A stretch of 64,000 nucleotides of DNA from JBDXHU01 sp039989475 (GCA_039989475.1 JBDXHU010000010.1:434001-498000), one strand, 5' to 3'; counted from the stretch's first letter, positions 24,107 to 34,300 are shown. Made by a program: numbers and translations. The notes: generated by a model not told the origin, from the sequence alone.

Positions 24107-27100
24107 AAGTCTTCCGTTTCCAGTAGTTGTTGCTCAGCCTCTGCAAAGATCGCCAGGGCCGCATCAAAATCAAAAAGCTCCAGCTGCGCTATCAGGCGCT
24201 CCAGGGGTTCGCGGTGATCCTCAGGCAGTGAAGCCAGTAATTGCTCCGCGACCTCGCCAGCGCGGGTATCCGCGCTTTCCAGCAGCGGCCGCAACTCTTC
24301 TGCCAGCGCGGCGACAGCCTCGGTGTCACCTGCTCCGGTCTGGAGGGGCTGCACTATGCCTGCTGCAGCGATCTCTGCCAATACCGGATTTAGACTTTTT
24401 AATACGGCCTGCAGGCGCGCGTCGATCACTTCTAAAGCATCTGCGTCGCGGCAAGCGAGCTCGAGCTCGCTTGCCGCCACTCTAACCTCGCCGGCCCCGA
24501 TACTGGCGGCCACACCTTTCAGGGTATGTGCACAGCGAGTGGCGGCGCCCTCATCCTCGCTGGATTGAGCTTTGCGGAATTCCTGCTCAAAACCGGTATT
24601 GGCATCCACGAACTTCAACAAAAGCTTGCGGTACAGGGTCAGATTACCAGCACAGGTGCCTAGACCGGCCCGGGTGTCCACACCCTTCAGGGCTGGCATA
24701 CCGTCTGCGTTATCCGATGCCTCGCCCTGCCGCTGGGGGCGGCGGCTGGGATCACTGGGTGTAATCCACCTGGCCATGGTGGCGAACATTTCGCTTACAT
24801 TAAGCGGCTTGGCAATATGGTCATTCATGCCCACCTCCAGCGCCATTTCTCGATCTCCCACCAGGGCATTGGCCGTCATCGCAATGACCGGCAGGTTTTC
24901 ATATTGCGGCTGGCTGCGGATCTTTTCGGCGGCGGTGTAACCGTCCATAACCGGCATCTGTATATCCATCAGCACGCCATCGTATTCATTCGCCTTGAGC
25001 ATTTCCAGCGCTTCCCCGCCGTGGTTGGCGATATCCACAACTATGTCTGCAGCAGTGAGCAGATCCAGTGCGAGCTCCTGGTTGATGTCATTATCTTCTA
25101 CCAGCAATACGTAAGCACCAGCCAGCTTGAGCGTTGACTCGTTCTGCTCCTCCGACTGGCTCAGGTGCCTGCGCGACACCGCCTCCCGGCCCAGGGCGAT
25201 CAGGATGGAGTCCAGCAAGGTCGAGGCGCTGAGCGGTTTGGTCAGGAAATCACTGATGGGAAGGTCGGCACCGGCAGTAGACGCATCCTCACGGCCGTAG
25301 GCGGTCACCATCATCAGCGCCTGGGTGTCATCCAGTAGACCGCGTGTCACCAACTCGCGCGTTGTATCCACTCCATCCAGTCCGGGCATGCGCCAATCCA
25401 TGAGGATGACTGAGTATGGCTCGCCTTGCTCGCTGGCCTGCTCTGCCATGCCTAGCGCTTCTTTGCCGTCGGCGGCAAGATCCACATTAAAGCCCATGGA
25501 TGTAACCAGGTCTTCCAGTATGGTCCGCGCGGTAGGATTGTCGTCCACCGCCAATACGCGCAGGCCACTGAGTTCCAGTTCATCGGCCCGCGGCAAAGGC
25601 TCGTCCGATTCCTTCCAGTCGAGCTCAAGCTCAAAACTGAAGGTGCTGCCCATGTCCGGCTTGCTATCGACAATTATCTCGCCGCCCATGGCATCGACCA
25701 GGCGCTTGGAAATCGTCAGGCCCAGCCCGGTGCCGCCAAACTTGCGGGTGGTGGAGGCGTCGGCCTGGCTGAAGGCCTGGAACAATCGCGCCTTTTGCTC
25801 GACGGACATGCCGATTCCGCTGTCCTTGACGGAAAACTGCAGCCTGACTGAATCCCCGGTTCGCTCCAGGGCGCGCACAGCAACCACCACCTCGCCTTCC
25901 TCGGTGAACTTGATGGCATTGTTGCCGATGTTAATCAGCACCTGACCCAGGCGTAGCGGGTCTCCGACCAGCAGGCGCGGCACGTCTGCATCAACGTTGA
26001 GCAGAAGCTCCAGGCCTTTTTCCTCGGCTCGCAGGCCCACCAGGTTGACCAGGTTGTCGAGCACGTCTTCAAGCCGGAAGTCGATTGTCTCAATCTCCAA
26101 CTTGCCAGCCTCGATCTTGGAGAAATCCAGAATATCGTTAATGATACCCAGCAGTCCCACCGCGCTGCGGTGCACCTTGTCGATATAGTTGTGCTGCTTC
26201 GGCGTCAGCTCAGTCTTCAGTGACAGCTGTGACATGCCGATAATCGCGTTCATCGGCGTGCGAATCTCGTGGGACATATTGGCCAGGAACTCCGCCTTGG
26301 AGCGGGCCGAGTCTTCCGCCACCTGGCGGGCCGCTATCAATTCTTCCTCTTCAGCACGACGCTGGGTGACGTCGCTGAAGATACGGACAAATCCGCCTGC
26401 GTCTATAGGGATGTGGCGGGTCTGGATGATCCTTCCGTCCGGCAGCAAGCGCTCCAAGACCGAAGGCAGGTTCTCCATCGCCTCTGCCAGCTCGCTGTCA
26501 TAGGTTTCCGTGGAGCCAACGTTGACCACCATTAGATGGTGCAGAAGGTCGGCAAATTTATCGAATCCGGCCATGGTTTCTGCGGTGATTTCGAAAATCT
26601 CTACGGCGATATCGTTCCAGGCCTTAATCAGCCCCTCGCCGTCAACCAACAGCAGACCCTCGTCCATGGTCTGCAGCGCGAGGTCGGCAATTGCTCTCTG
26701 TTCTTCCAGTGCGGCCTCTGACTGCTTGCGCTCAGTGATATTAGTGAACATGCGCACAAAACCACCGTCCGACATGGGAATGTGGCGAGCCTCCAGGACA
26801 CGCCCATCCGGGTGTAGCAATTCAGTGATGGTAACTTCTGTGGCACGGGCATCAGCAAGGCGCTGCTCCACCATTTCAGGCGTATCGAGTCTTTCGCCGT
26901 GGACAAAGCGGACCATTTCCTCGTAGGTTTCAAACGCTTCAAACTCTTCGCGGGTCAACCCGGACAACTCAAGCGCGTATTGATTGCCGGCCAACAGATT
27001 GCCGTCGGCGCCAACCATTAACAGGCCTTCATCGATATTCTCAAGGGCCTGGTCGGCAATGGCCGTCTGTCGCTTCAATTCATCCTGGGCTTCTCGGTTC

Positions 27101-28413
27101 TCGGTAACGTCGAGGAATACTCGCACGAAGCCGCCACCTGCAACCGGGTGATGCCTTACCTCCAGCATCCTGCCATTGGGCAAGGCGCGATCAGTCGTTG
27201 TGGCGTCAGTCTGTTGCAATTCTTGCAGGCGCTCTTCAAGAGCCTCAGGCTGATCGAATTTTTCCGTGTAGATATATCGAAGCAGGTCCTCGTAATCAGG
27301 GAAACGCTGAATTTCCTCTTCGGTGACACCGAAGTACGTGGCAGCCAGCTGGTTGTAGGCCGCTACCTCGCCCCTATCGTCGACCAGGAGAATGCCCTCG
27401 CCCATATTCTGAAGAGCGAGATTAACGATATCTGTTTGTCGCTTCAGCGCGGCGGTCTTGGTAATAACCTCCCGCCGGATACGCCCGGCCTGGGCCAGCA
27501 TCACATAGGCAAACAGCGCCATGAGCAGGGTCAGCAGGCCGCCGCCCGCGGCCACGGCACGCGGCAGGCCGTAATGGGGGCCGCCTTCGAACGCAGCGCC
27601 AAAATCCCAGCTTAGCGACAGATCAGCGCCGGCGCTGACCGTGCGCGAGGTTGAAGAGTAGATCGTCTCGGCTGTGGGTTCTCCGAAAAAATGAACAGGC
27701 GACCCGGGCCCGGATGGGGTGGGAAAGCGGCCTTCTGCCCTGAGGCTGACACCTGTCGGCGAGTGAGTCTCGTACAAGCCTGCAACCAGCGCCTCGAAGT
27801 TCATAAGTCCGACTATGGCCAGCTCTCCCTGGGCGTCTGAGAGCGCCAGGATCACCGGGAGATACTGCGTCTCAGTATCCGTGTGGAATGGCGCCCCGAG
27901 AACGATACGGCCCGGCCGGCTGATGGCGGTGTCGACAGCTTCGACAATAACCGAGTCATCTGGCAGCAGGGCACCAGGTGTGAGTGAATCATCAAGGTAG
28001 TTGCTGAACTGTACTACCCACCGGCCTTGTGCACCGGCATCCGCCCTCCGCACGCTCGCGACTGTGTCGATGAAGACGGTGGTTGCCCTGGCTTCCAGGG
28101 CATCGACTGACAGGAGGAACTCATCCTCGGTGACAAGGTCCGAGTTCTCAAACAATATTGCGATGCCTGAAATAGGCGCATAACTTTCTTCCAACCAGGC
28201 CAGAACGGCGCCGGACAGCCATTGCTCTGCTTGCGCTGCGTGTGATTCCCAGGTCTTCTGTGCGTCATCGTGAAACCACTGGCTGAGGGTGGCCGTAGCG
28301 CCGCCGCCGAGCAGCAAAATCGCTATCAGCAGCCACCAGCCGTGAGCGGCCAGAGCCGGTCGCTCCCTGCCCTGAGCTGTCGCATTGCTGTTGTCGGAAA
28401 CCTGGTTCACCAT
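24103..28413 (-). CDS. CHASE-PAS-PAS-PAS hybrid sensor histidine kinase with two receivers and HPt
   Basis: This 1436-residue inner-membrane kinase begins with TM1 near residues 27-46 and a periplasmic CHASE-like sensor of about 240 residues. TM2 lies near 289-311 and is followed by three consecutive PAS domains (about 325-680). The HisKA His is H715 in MSHEIRTPMN. The HATPase boxes NNAIKF, DSGIGM and GGTGLGL follow, then receivers with D1006 and D1150, and an HPt with H1296 (HTLKG). A further helical tail of about 100 residues ends the protein. The layout is TorS/EvgS-like in phosphorelay logic. A TorT-like binding protein (28407-29495) overlaps upstream and a receiver (23618) downstream, giving a self-contained phosphorelay. 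Confidence 0.93.
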   Translation of the reverse strand: MVNQVSDNSNATAQGRERPALAAHGWWLLIAILLLGGGATATLSQWFHDDAQKTWESHAAQAEQWLSGAVLAWLEESYAPISGIAILFENSDLVTEDEFLLSVDALEARATTVFIDTVASVRRADAGAQGRWVVQFSNYLDDSLTPGALLPDDSVIVEAVDTAISRPGRIVLGAPFHTDTETQYLPVILALSDAQGELAIVGLMNFEALVAGLYETHSPTGVSLRAEGRFPTPSGPGSPVHFFGEPTAETIYSSTSRTVSAGADLSLSWDFGAAFEGGPHYGLPRAVAAGGGLLTLLMALFAYVMLAQAGRIRREVITKTAALKRQTDIVNLALQNMGEGILLVDDRGEVAAYNQLAATYFGVTEEEIQRFPDYEDLLRYIYTEKFDQPEALEERLQELQQTDATTTDRALPNGRMLEVRHHPVAGGGFVRVFLDVTENREAQDELKRQTAIADQALENIDEGLLMVGADGNLLAGNQYALELSGLTREEFEAFETYEEMVRFVHGERLDTPEMVEQRLADARATEVTITELLHPDGRVLEARHIPMSDGGFVRMFTNITERKQSEAALEEQRAIADLALQTMDEGLLLVDGEGLIKAWNDIAVEIFEITAETMAGFDKFADLLHHLMVVNVGSTETYDSELAEAMENLPSVLERLLPDGRIIQTRHIPIDAGGFVRIFSDVTQRRAEEEELIAARQVAEDSARSKAEFLANMSHEIRTPMNAIIGMSQLSLKTELTPKQHNYIDKVHRSAVGLLGIINDILDFSKIEAGKLEIETIDFRLEDVLDNLVNLVGLRAEEKGLELLLNVDADVPRLLVGDPLRLGQVLINIGNNAIKFTEEGEVVVAVRALERTGDSVRLQFSVKDSGIGMSVEQKARLFQAFSQADASTTRKFGGTGLGLTISKRLVDAMGGEIIVDSKPDMGSTFSFELELDWKESDEPLPRADELELSGLRVLAVDDNPTARTILEDLVTSMGFNVDLAADGKEALGMAEQASEQGEPYSVILMDWRMPGLDGVDTTRELVTRGLLDDTQALMMVTAYGREDASTAGADLPISDFLTKPLSASTLLDSILIALGREAVSRRHLSQSEEQNESTLKLAGAYVLLVEDNDINQELALDLLTAADIVVDIANHGGEALEMLKANEYDGVLMDIQMPVMDGYTAAEKIRSQPQYENLPVIAMTANALVGDREMALEVGMNDHIAKPLNVSEMFATMARWITPSDPSRRPQRQGEASDNADGMPALKGVDTRAGLGTCAGNLTLYRKLLLKFVDANTGFEQEFRKAQSSEDEGAATRCAHTLKGVAASIGAGEVRVAASELELACRDADALEVIDARLQAVLKSLNPVLAEIAAAGIVQPLQTGAGDTEAVAALAEELRPLLESADTRAGEVAEQLLASLPEDHREPLERLIAQLELFDFDAALAIFAEAEQQLLETEDL

Positions 28414-29495
28414 TCGCCTATACTAAAAATTGGCCGAAAGCCGCGCGGCGGTAGCGCCGAGGTGGTATCGATTGTGCGGGAATTACTGCTCTCGACGACG
28501 ATAACCGGGGGGGCGACATGCTGGAGTAAATCCTCACCCTGCAAGGACCTGACCACCTGGTCCAGCGCAATACGGGCCAATAGCGCCTGGCGATCGGTGG
28601 GCGCGGCGAGGATATGACCGCGCAGAATGCCGCGGTGTACACCCGGGCTATAGTAGTAGGCCAACACACCGATCCTATCGCTCAATCCCCTTCTGCGCAG
28701 GATCGGCACTGCCGCCTCGGCAGTGACCGCCGTGCCGACGATGTAATCGAGTTCAGGGTCCGCATCCAAAGCCTGTTCCACCAGTTTGCCCTGCACAGCC
28801 AGGCCGGTGTCGCCATGGCTATTTGCCACAACGCGAATATTACCGTCCTCAATGCCGGCAAGAAAACCCGTTTCGGCCGCGGCCACCCAGGCCGCACCGT
28901 CAGGCCCCGGGAACAATGCCACGCGCGCAGCATCTTCCTTGTCTTGCTCTATTGCCACCAGGTAGCGAGCCGTCGCCTGACCCATGTCGAAAAAGTCGGC
29001 CGCCGCGCGGGCAGTGATGGCCGGGGAATTCAGCCCGTTAATAAGATCTATAACCGGCATACCCTGGCCGCGGTATCGCTCGACCAGGTCGTTGAGGCCG
29101 TCAGCCGAGATGGCGCTGATGATCAAGCCGTCGGCATCACGCGCCATACATTCTTCTATCTGCTGGCGCTGAAGTGGCAGGTTCTCGTAGCCACCGGCCT
29201 CAAATATCTGCAGGCTGACACCAAGCCGGCGAGCCTCGTCGATGAGGCCGAAATTCACAGCAATCCAGTAGTCGTCCTTGAGGTGTGGCAGCGACACGCA
29301 GATGCGCCACGGTTTCGAGGCGCTCTCCAGGGGAGTATAGCTCTGTGTCTTGCGCTCACGTGCGATATTAAAGGGTGGATCCCAGGCATCCACCTCCAGC
29401 GGGTACCAGGCCTTCGAGCCCTGCGCGGCCACCACCTGCGGCAGCAAAAAGAGACAGCTCAGTGCCAGTGTTCTCGTAATCTTCACGGCATCCAT
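28407..29495 (-). CDS. TorT-like periplasmic substrate-binding protein
   Basis: This 362-residue protein has a signal peptide (LALSCLFLLPQVVAAQ) and a type-I periplasmic binding fold. SLPHLKDDYWIAVNFGLIDEA, CMARDADGLIISAISADG and YIVGTAVTAEAAVPIL are the usual ribose-binding/TorT blocks. No ABC transporter genes are nearby. It overlaps the hybrid kinase by seven bases, so it probably delivers a small-molecule signal to the kinase's periplasmic domain as TorT does to TorS. The ATG at 29495 is chosen over the open frame to 29651 because the signal peptide begins there. The ligand is unknown; TMAO is only one possibility. Confidence 0.85.
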   Translation of the reverse strand: MDAVKITRTLALSCLFLLPQVVAAQGSKAWYPLEVDAWDPPFNIARERKTQSYTPLESASKPWRICVSLPHLKDDYWIAVNFGLIDEARRLGVSLQIFEAGGYENLPLQRQQIEECMARDADGLIISAISADGLNDLVERYRGQGMPVIDLINGLNSPAITARAAADFFDMGQATARYLVAIEQDKEDAARVALFPGPDGAAWVAAAETGFLAGIEDGNIRVVANSHGDTGLAVQGKLVEQALDADPELDYIVGTAVTAEAAVPILRRRGLSDRIGVLAYYYSPGVHRGILRGHILAAPTDRQALLARIALDQVVRSLQGEDLLQHVAPPVIVVESSNSRTIDTTSALPPRGFRPIFSIGEW

Positions 29496-29743
29496 TATAC
29501 GAATAAATGTACGAGCCAGAGTACTGCACCCGAGGGCATGCTGGAAGCAAGTTTCGCCGCGATTTTCACTGGCTGGCGGGTGTGGAAAGCATCCATCCAT
29601 GGAGGATTGGTCTTCGTGACAATGAACCGCCATCAGAGGCCGCACAAACATGTGCCTCTCTGGCGGTTATTGTCAGTAATCTGGCAGACTGGGATGCTGG
29701 TGTTTGAGAATATACCGCCCAGATTAGCGCCCGGGGGACTACA

Positions 29744-30469
29744 GTGGATATTTCGCGAGTAAAAGCACTTTGTTTCGATGTGTTCGGCACAGTCACCGAC
29801 TGGCGCGGATCGGTGATCCGTGAGGGTGAGGCAGTCAGCGCCCGGACCGGCGTCGAAGTCCCCTGGGGCGAGTTCGTCAACAAGTGGCGCATCGACGGTT
29901 ACGTTGCCAGCCTGCTCAAGATATCGAGCGGTGAGATGGCCTGTATTCCCACGGCGGAAATTCATCGGCGCAAGCTGGACCAGTTGCTGGACGAGTACGG
30001 GCTGGATTGCCTCGAGGAAGAAGAAGTCCGCGACTTCAATCAGGCCTGGAATCGCATAACGGCCTGGTCGGATTCGGCGCAGGGCCTGGCCCTGATGAAG
30101 CAGGACTTCCTGATCATGCCGTTTTCCAACGGCGACTATCGCTGCCTTTTGGATATAGCCAGGCACAATGGCCTGCCCTGGGATGGGATCATCTCCGCCG
30201 ACTTTTTCGGCAAGGTCAAACCGGACCCCACTATTTATCACGACGCCGCCCGTATGCTGTGCATGGAGCCAGAAGAGATCATGATGGTGGCCTGCCATGC
30301 CCAGGATCTGGACGCAGCGCGTGGGGCGGGATTCAGGACCGCCTACGTCAATCGGCCGCTGGAGTATGGGCCCGACCACTCGCCCGAGGCCAAGCCCGAG
30401 CCCTACGATTACGACGCCGACGACTTTATTGCCCTGGCCAACATGCTGGTAGCGGACAAGCGGGGCTGA
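29744..30469 (+). CDS. Haloacid dehalogenase type II (HAD superfamily)
   Basis: This 241-residue soluble HAD enzyme has the motif-I nucleophile D12 in CFDVFGT, motif II in FSNGD, motif III in VKPDPTIY and the closing block ACHAQDLDAARGAGF. This set matches (S)-2-haloacid dehalogenases, which hydrolyse 2-haloalkanoic acids. Motif I lacks the second Asp of HAD phosphatases (DVFGT, not DxDGT), which favours dehalogenase chemistry. The GTG start is supported by GGGGGA upstream. Relation to the neighbouring genes is unclear. Confidence 0.87.
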   Translation: MDISRVKALCFDVFGTVTDWRGSVIREGEAVSARTGVEVPWGEFVNKWRIDGYVASLLKISSGEMACIPTAEIHRRKLDQLLDEYGLDCLEEEEVRDFNQAWNRITAWSDSAQGLALMKQDFLIMPFSNGDYRCLLDIARHNGLPWDGIISADFFGKVKPDPTIYHDAARMLCMEPEEIMMVACHAQDLDAARGAGFRTAYVNRPLEYGPDHSPEAKPEPYDYDADDFIALANMLVADKRG

Positions 30470-30576
30470 AGAGGAGGTAGGGCGGGGGCATGGCTGGGAA
30501 TGATGTTGTCAGCAATGTGCCAAAGCTCTGTTACTATCTCCCAGGTTCAAACAAAAACAATAACCGGGAGATTCAC

Positions 30577-30969
30577 ATGTCTGTAGAACTCATGATGCTG
30601 CTGTACAGCGCTCTGCTGCTTTTGGTAATCATTCTTGCGCAAGCCGCGCTGGCAATTAACCAGAATGGCCTGATGGCTCAGGCGGGTAGCCGGGATAGTT
30701 TGCCGGAGCCAAGCGTTCTGCGAATGCGCCTGCAGCGGCTCACCGCCAACATGCAGGAAAACCTGCTTATGTTTGCCGCAATCGTACTGGTCGCTAACGG
30801 TGCCGATGTATCCACCGAGGCTACAGTGCTGGGCGCAACGATCTTCTTCTATGCCCGCGTTGCGCACGCCGTTGTCTACGCCTTTGGCTGGCCCATGATC
30901 AGACCGCTGTTCTATTTTGCCGGCCTCTACGGCATGCTCAGCATCGCCTGGGTGCTTTTGACTGCCTAA
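30577..30969 (+). CDS. MAPEG-family membrane protein
   Basis: This 130-residue protein has four hydrophobic segments. The signature RLQRLTANMQENLLMFAAIVL is followed by FFYARVAHAVVYAFGWP, the MAPEG (membrane-associated eicosanoid/glutathione metabolism) pattern. Bacterial members are mostly uncharacterised, and some conjugate glutathione to lipophilic compounds. The ATG at 30577 has CGGGAG upstream and begins at the first transmembrane helix; the open frame from 30490 adds an unrelated leader. It precedes a tocopherol-cyclase-like gene by about 50 bases and may be co-transcribed. Confidence 0.87.
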   Translation: MSVELMMLLYSALLLLVIILAQAALAINQNGLMAQAGSRDSLPEPSVLRMRLQRLTANMQENLLMFAAIVLVANGADVSTEATVLGATIFFYARVAHAVVYAFGWPMIRPLFYFAGLYGMLSIAWVLLTA

Positions 30970-31019
30970 CAGGAACGGTGTTCCCCTGCGGGGCCGGCCA
31001 GGCGCCGGAGAGAAATGGC

Positions 31020-32018
31020 ATGCTAAGACAACTGAAGAACATCTGGCGCCCGGAAAACTTCCACCTGCACCACATGGCAGGCCGCGGCCGCTCCTGCTTT
31101 GAGGGCTGGTACTTCAAACTGGTTGATGCCGAGGGTGAGCAACCCTATGCGATTATCCCCGGCGTCTTTCTTGGCCCTGACGCCCATGCCTTCATACAGG
31201 TGCTCGATGGCCGCGCCGGCACCTCGGCCTATCACCGCTTTGCGCTGAGCGAGTTTAGCGCCGATGGTGAGACCTTTGATGTTCACATCGGTCGCAGCCA
31301 CTTCAGCGGATCTGGCATCAGCCTTGATATCGAGGCTGACGAAACCAGCAGCCGACAGTTAACCCGGGGTGCGATCAGCTTTGCGGACTGGAGTAGTTGG
31401 CCCGTTACCCCGACGAGTCCGGGAGTGATGGGTCCATACAGTTTCGCGCCATTCATGGAGTGCAAGCACGGTATTCTCAGCATGGATCACGCGCTCTCCG
31501 GCGAGCTTAGCGTGGCCGCTGAGAAAACATCCTTCGCTGGAGGTCGCGGCTATATCGAGAAGGACTGGGGGCGGAGCTTCCCCAGCGCTTATGTGTGGGC
31601 CCAGAGTAATCACTTTGATGAGGAGGGCATCTCCATAAGCGCCTCGGTGGCTCGAATACCCTGGCTGAGAGGGTCATTCCGCGGCTACCTGGTCGGCTTC
31701 CTGTTCCGCGGCAGACTGTATCGATTTACCACCTATACCGGGGCGGAGATCGAGCATATCGAAGTGGATGAACACCATTACCGGCTCACGGTGCGCGACC
31801 AAGAGTACCGCCTGGAGCTTAGCGCCAGTAAGAGTGCGGGGGCTGTGCTGCGCGCTCCTTATGAGAAACAGATGCTGGAGCGCGTCGCCGAAACCATGAC
31901 CTCCAGGGTCGAAGTCCGCCTCCAGGACATTGCCGGGGGCAAAACCCTGTTCGAGGGCTGTGGGGAGCACGGTTGCCTGGAGGTTCAGGGTGACCTCGAT
32001 GCGATCTTGCAGACCTGA
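31020..32018 (+). CDS. Tocopherol cyclase-like protein
   Basis: This 332-residue soluble beta-rich protein resembles the tocopherol-cyclase-like family, with RPENFHLHHMAGRGRSCFEGWYFKLV at the start, YIEKDWGRSFPSAYVWAQSNHF in the middle and a lipocalin-like C-terminal half. Plant members cyclise phytylquinols; most bacterial members have unknown substrates. GGAGAG precedes the ATG at 31020. It sits between a MAPEG gene and a TonB receptor (2-base gap), which suggests handling of a lipophilic, perhaps quinone- or terpenoid-like, compound. This is inference from context. Confidence 0.75.
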   Translation: MLRQLKNIWRPENFHLHHMAGRGRSCFEGWYFKLVDAEGEQPYAIIPGVFLGPDAHAFIQVLDGRAGTSAYHRFALSEFSADGETFDVHIGRSHFSGSGISLDIEADETSSRQLTRGAISFADWSSWPVTPTSPGVMGPYSFAPFMECKHGILSMDHALSGELSVAAEKTSFAGGRGYIEKDWGRSFPSAYVWAQSNHFDEEGISISASVARIPWLRGSFRGYLVGFLFRGRLYRFTTYTGAEIEHIEVDEHHYRLTVRDQEYRLELSASKSAGAVLRAPYEKQMLERVAETMTSRVEVRLQDIAGGKTLFEGCGEHGCLEVQGDLDAILQT

Positions 32019-32020
32019 AC

Positions 32021-34192
32021 ATGAAACGAGCCATAGCTGTGTGTCATAACTATTTGGCACTCGTGCCCGCTTTGGTGATTCCGTTACTTATGACGAGCGG
32101 TCGAGCGCTGGCACAGGAACGGGCCATTGAAGAAGTTATTGTTACGGCGCAAAAGCGCGCGCAGCCCGTGCAGGCCATCCCGGTCACCATCAGTGTGCTG
32201 CCCGGCGACGAGATCGAGAACTTCAGGATTCGCAACACCATAGACCTGGCCAGGTTCGTACCCGGCATGACGATTGAGGCGACACCACAGAACCTGGCGA
32301 ACATTGCCATCCGCGGCCTGGGTACCGGCGCAGGCAATGAAACCTATGATCAATCCGTGGGCATGTATATCGACGGTGTTTACGCCGGGCGTCAGCGCGA
32401 GTTCCAGGCATCGCTGTTCGATATCGAGCGAGTGGAAATCATCAAGGGCACCCAGAATTCCCTGCTGGGCAAGAATACCAGCCTCGGTGCGATCAGCGTG
32501 ATCAGCCGGCGGCCGGGCCAGGAGCTGGCCGGCTACATTCAGGCGGATTACGAGTTCGAGTATGACAGCGTCTACAGCACCGGGGCGATCGACGTGCCGA
32601 CAGGCCCCGGTGCTATCCGCCTGGCTTTCAACCAGGTGTCGGAACAGGGCTACGTCAGTAATACCTTTAATGGCAATGACGTGCCGGAGCGGGATCAGGC
32701 CACACTGCGACTGACTGGTCTGTTCCCCGTGGCCGAGCGCCATTCACTGAGCTTTAGCTACCAGTACGACGACCTTGATATCGAGGGCGACAGCTTCCAG
32801 GTGGCTGAGGACCAGGATGGCCTGATCGCTATCATGGATCCCGCTGTGATACCCGGCCTGAACCTGAAGAAGCAGGCGTTCACCTCGTTCGGAACACGGG
32901 GCGAATCCAGTGATGAGCAGACTGGTGGGCGCGCCTTCGTGAATTACACCCACGCATTCGAGCAACACTCCTTCACCTCCCTGACCAGCTATTCGTCTTA
33001 TGACAACCAGCGCGACTTCGACTCGGATTTCACCACGCAGGATTACCTCTCTGTTCTCGTCGATCAGGATTTCTCCCAGTTCACCCAGGAATTTCGCCTG
33101 AGCTCGGCCGACGAAGGGCGTATTACCTATGTCGGCGGCTTGTATTACCTGGACAGTGATTTTGACCTGGATGAAACCCTGGATGCCGCCTTTCCACCGC
33201 CGTTTACCCTGGGGCCGTTACCCCTGACCGGCGCTCGCCTGAAATCCTACGAGCAGGACACCCGGGTTATATCGGTATTTGGCCAGGGCACTCTGGAGCT
33301 GGGTAGGCGATGGCGGGCCACACTGGGACTGCGCTGGACCGACGAGGAAAAAGACGCCGAATTTGCCAACATGCACCTGCGCACTTCGCCGGGGATCGGG
33401 ATCATTTCACCAGAGGTGCCGCGCACCTCGCTGCATAGAAGCGAGGACAAGCTCGACGGTTCCCTCAATCTGCAATGGGATGCGACTGATAACGCCATGG
33501 CGTACGCCTCCTGGGCACGCGGCAGCAAGAGCGGCGGCTTTTCTACCGCCGTTTCGCTGCCGCAAGATGCCGAGTACGATACCGAGGAGGCAGATACGGT
33601 AGAAGCTGGTGTGAAATTGATGCTGGCCGGTGGTGCGGCGATTCTGAACCTGGCGCTCTTCAACACCCGCATCGATGACTTTCAGGTAGTGCGCTTCACC
33701 GGCCTGGGCTTCGAGACAACGACCATTCCGGTGGAGAGCGAGGGCGTGGAACTCGAGGCCCAGTGGGTCGCTAATGCGCAGCTGGCATTGGCGACCAGCG
33801 TGACCTATGCGGACGCAACGGAGAGAAGCAACGGTGACGCAATGCCCTTCGCGCCAGAGTGGTCAGCCAGTATCAGCGCGCGCTATGAAGATGCACTGGG
33901 CCTGGGTAACTTGCGCTGGCGCCTGGACGGCACCCTCAACTATATCGACGACCGCTACACCGACCGTGGGGAGAAATTCCTCATGGACGCGGCCAGTTTT
34001 TTGGAGCTGCGCCTGGGCCTGTATTCGGGGGCCGGTAACTGGGATGTAGCCGTGGTGGGGCGCAACCTGCTGGACGAGGAAGTGAGCTTCGAATTCGACT
34101 ATCCCATCTTTGGCGGCGATGACGAAACAACGACAGTGGCAGGCCTGAATCGGCCTCGCACCATTGCGCTGCAGGGGCGCTATAACTTCTAG
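32021..34192 (+). CDS. TonB-dependent outer-membrane receptor
   Basis: This 723-residue receptor has a signal peptide (cleavage near ALAQE), the TonB-box-like EEVIVTAQKR, a plug (GLGTGAGNETYDQSVG, VEIIKGTQNSLLGKNTSLGAI) and a 22-strand-type barrel closing with ALQGRYNF. The plug lacks the R-G-P-Q-G form seen in many siderophore receptors and fits the IroN/BtuB-like receptors of unknown substrate common in this group. It starts two bases after the tocopherol-cyclase-like stop, so the two are probably co-expressed and functionally linked. Confidence 0.92.
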   Translation: MKRAIAVCHNYLALVPALVIPLLMTSGRALAQERAIEEVIVTAQKRAQPVQAIPVTISVLPGDEIENFRIRNTIDLARFVPGMTIEATPQNLANIAIRGLGTGAGNETYDQSVGMYIDGVYAGRQREFQASLFDIERVEIIKGTQNSLLGKNTSLGAISVISRRPGQELAGYIQADYEFEYDSVYSTGAIDVPTGPGAIRLAFNQVSEQGYVSNTFNGNDVPERDQATLRLTGLFPVAERHSLSFSYQYDDLDIEGDSFQVAEDQDGLIAIMDPAVIPGLNLKKQAFTSFGTRGESSDEQTGGRAFVNYTHAFEQHSFTSLTSYSSYDNQRDFDSDFTTQDYLSVLVDQDFSQFTQEFRLSSADEGRITYVGGLYYLDSDFDLDETLDAAFPPPFTLGPLPLTGARLKSYEQDTRVISVFGQGTLELGRRWRATLGLRWTDEEKDAEFANMHLRTSPGIGIISPEVPRTSLHRSEDKLDGSLNLQWDATDNAMAYASWARGSKSGGFSTAVSLPQDAEYDTEEADTVEAGVKLMLAGGAAILNLALFNTRIDDFQVVRFTGLGFETTTIPVESEGVELEAQWVANAQLALATSVTYADATERSNGDAMPFAPEWSASISARYEDALGLGNLRWRLDGTLNYIDDRYTDRGEKFLMDAASFLELRLGLYSGAGNWDVAVVGRNLLDEEVSFEFDYPIFGGDDETTTVAGLNRPRTIALQGRYNF

Positions 34193-34300
34193 GGCTAAGG
34201 GTGATGGATGGTCGTGGTCTGTCCCTTAGGCAGAACAAACGCTAAAGATTCTCTACGAGCGTTCCGATACCTATGTTAGATAGGTGTGAGGAATTAGCTA

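Noticed and set aside
34194..34230. CTAAGGG/CCCTTAG inverted repeat after the second TonB receptor
   Set aside because: Arms of only seven bases with a 23-base loop and no T-tract; not convincing as a terminator.
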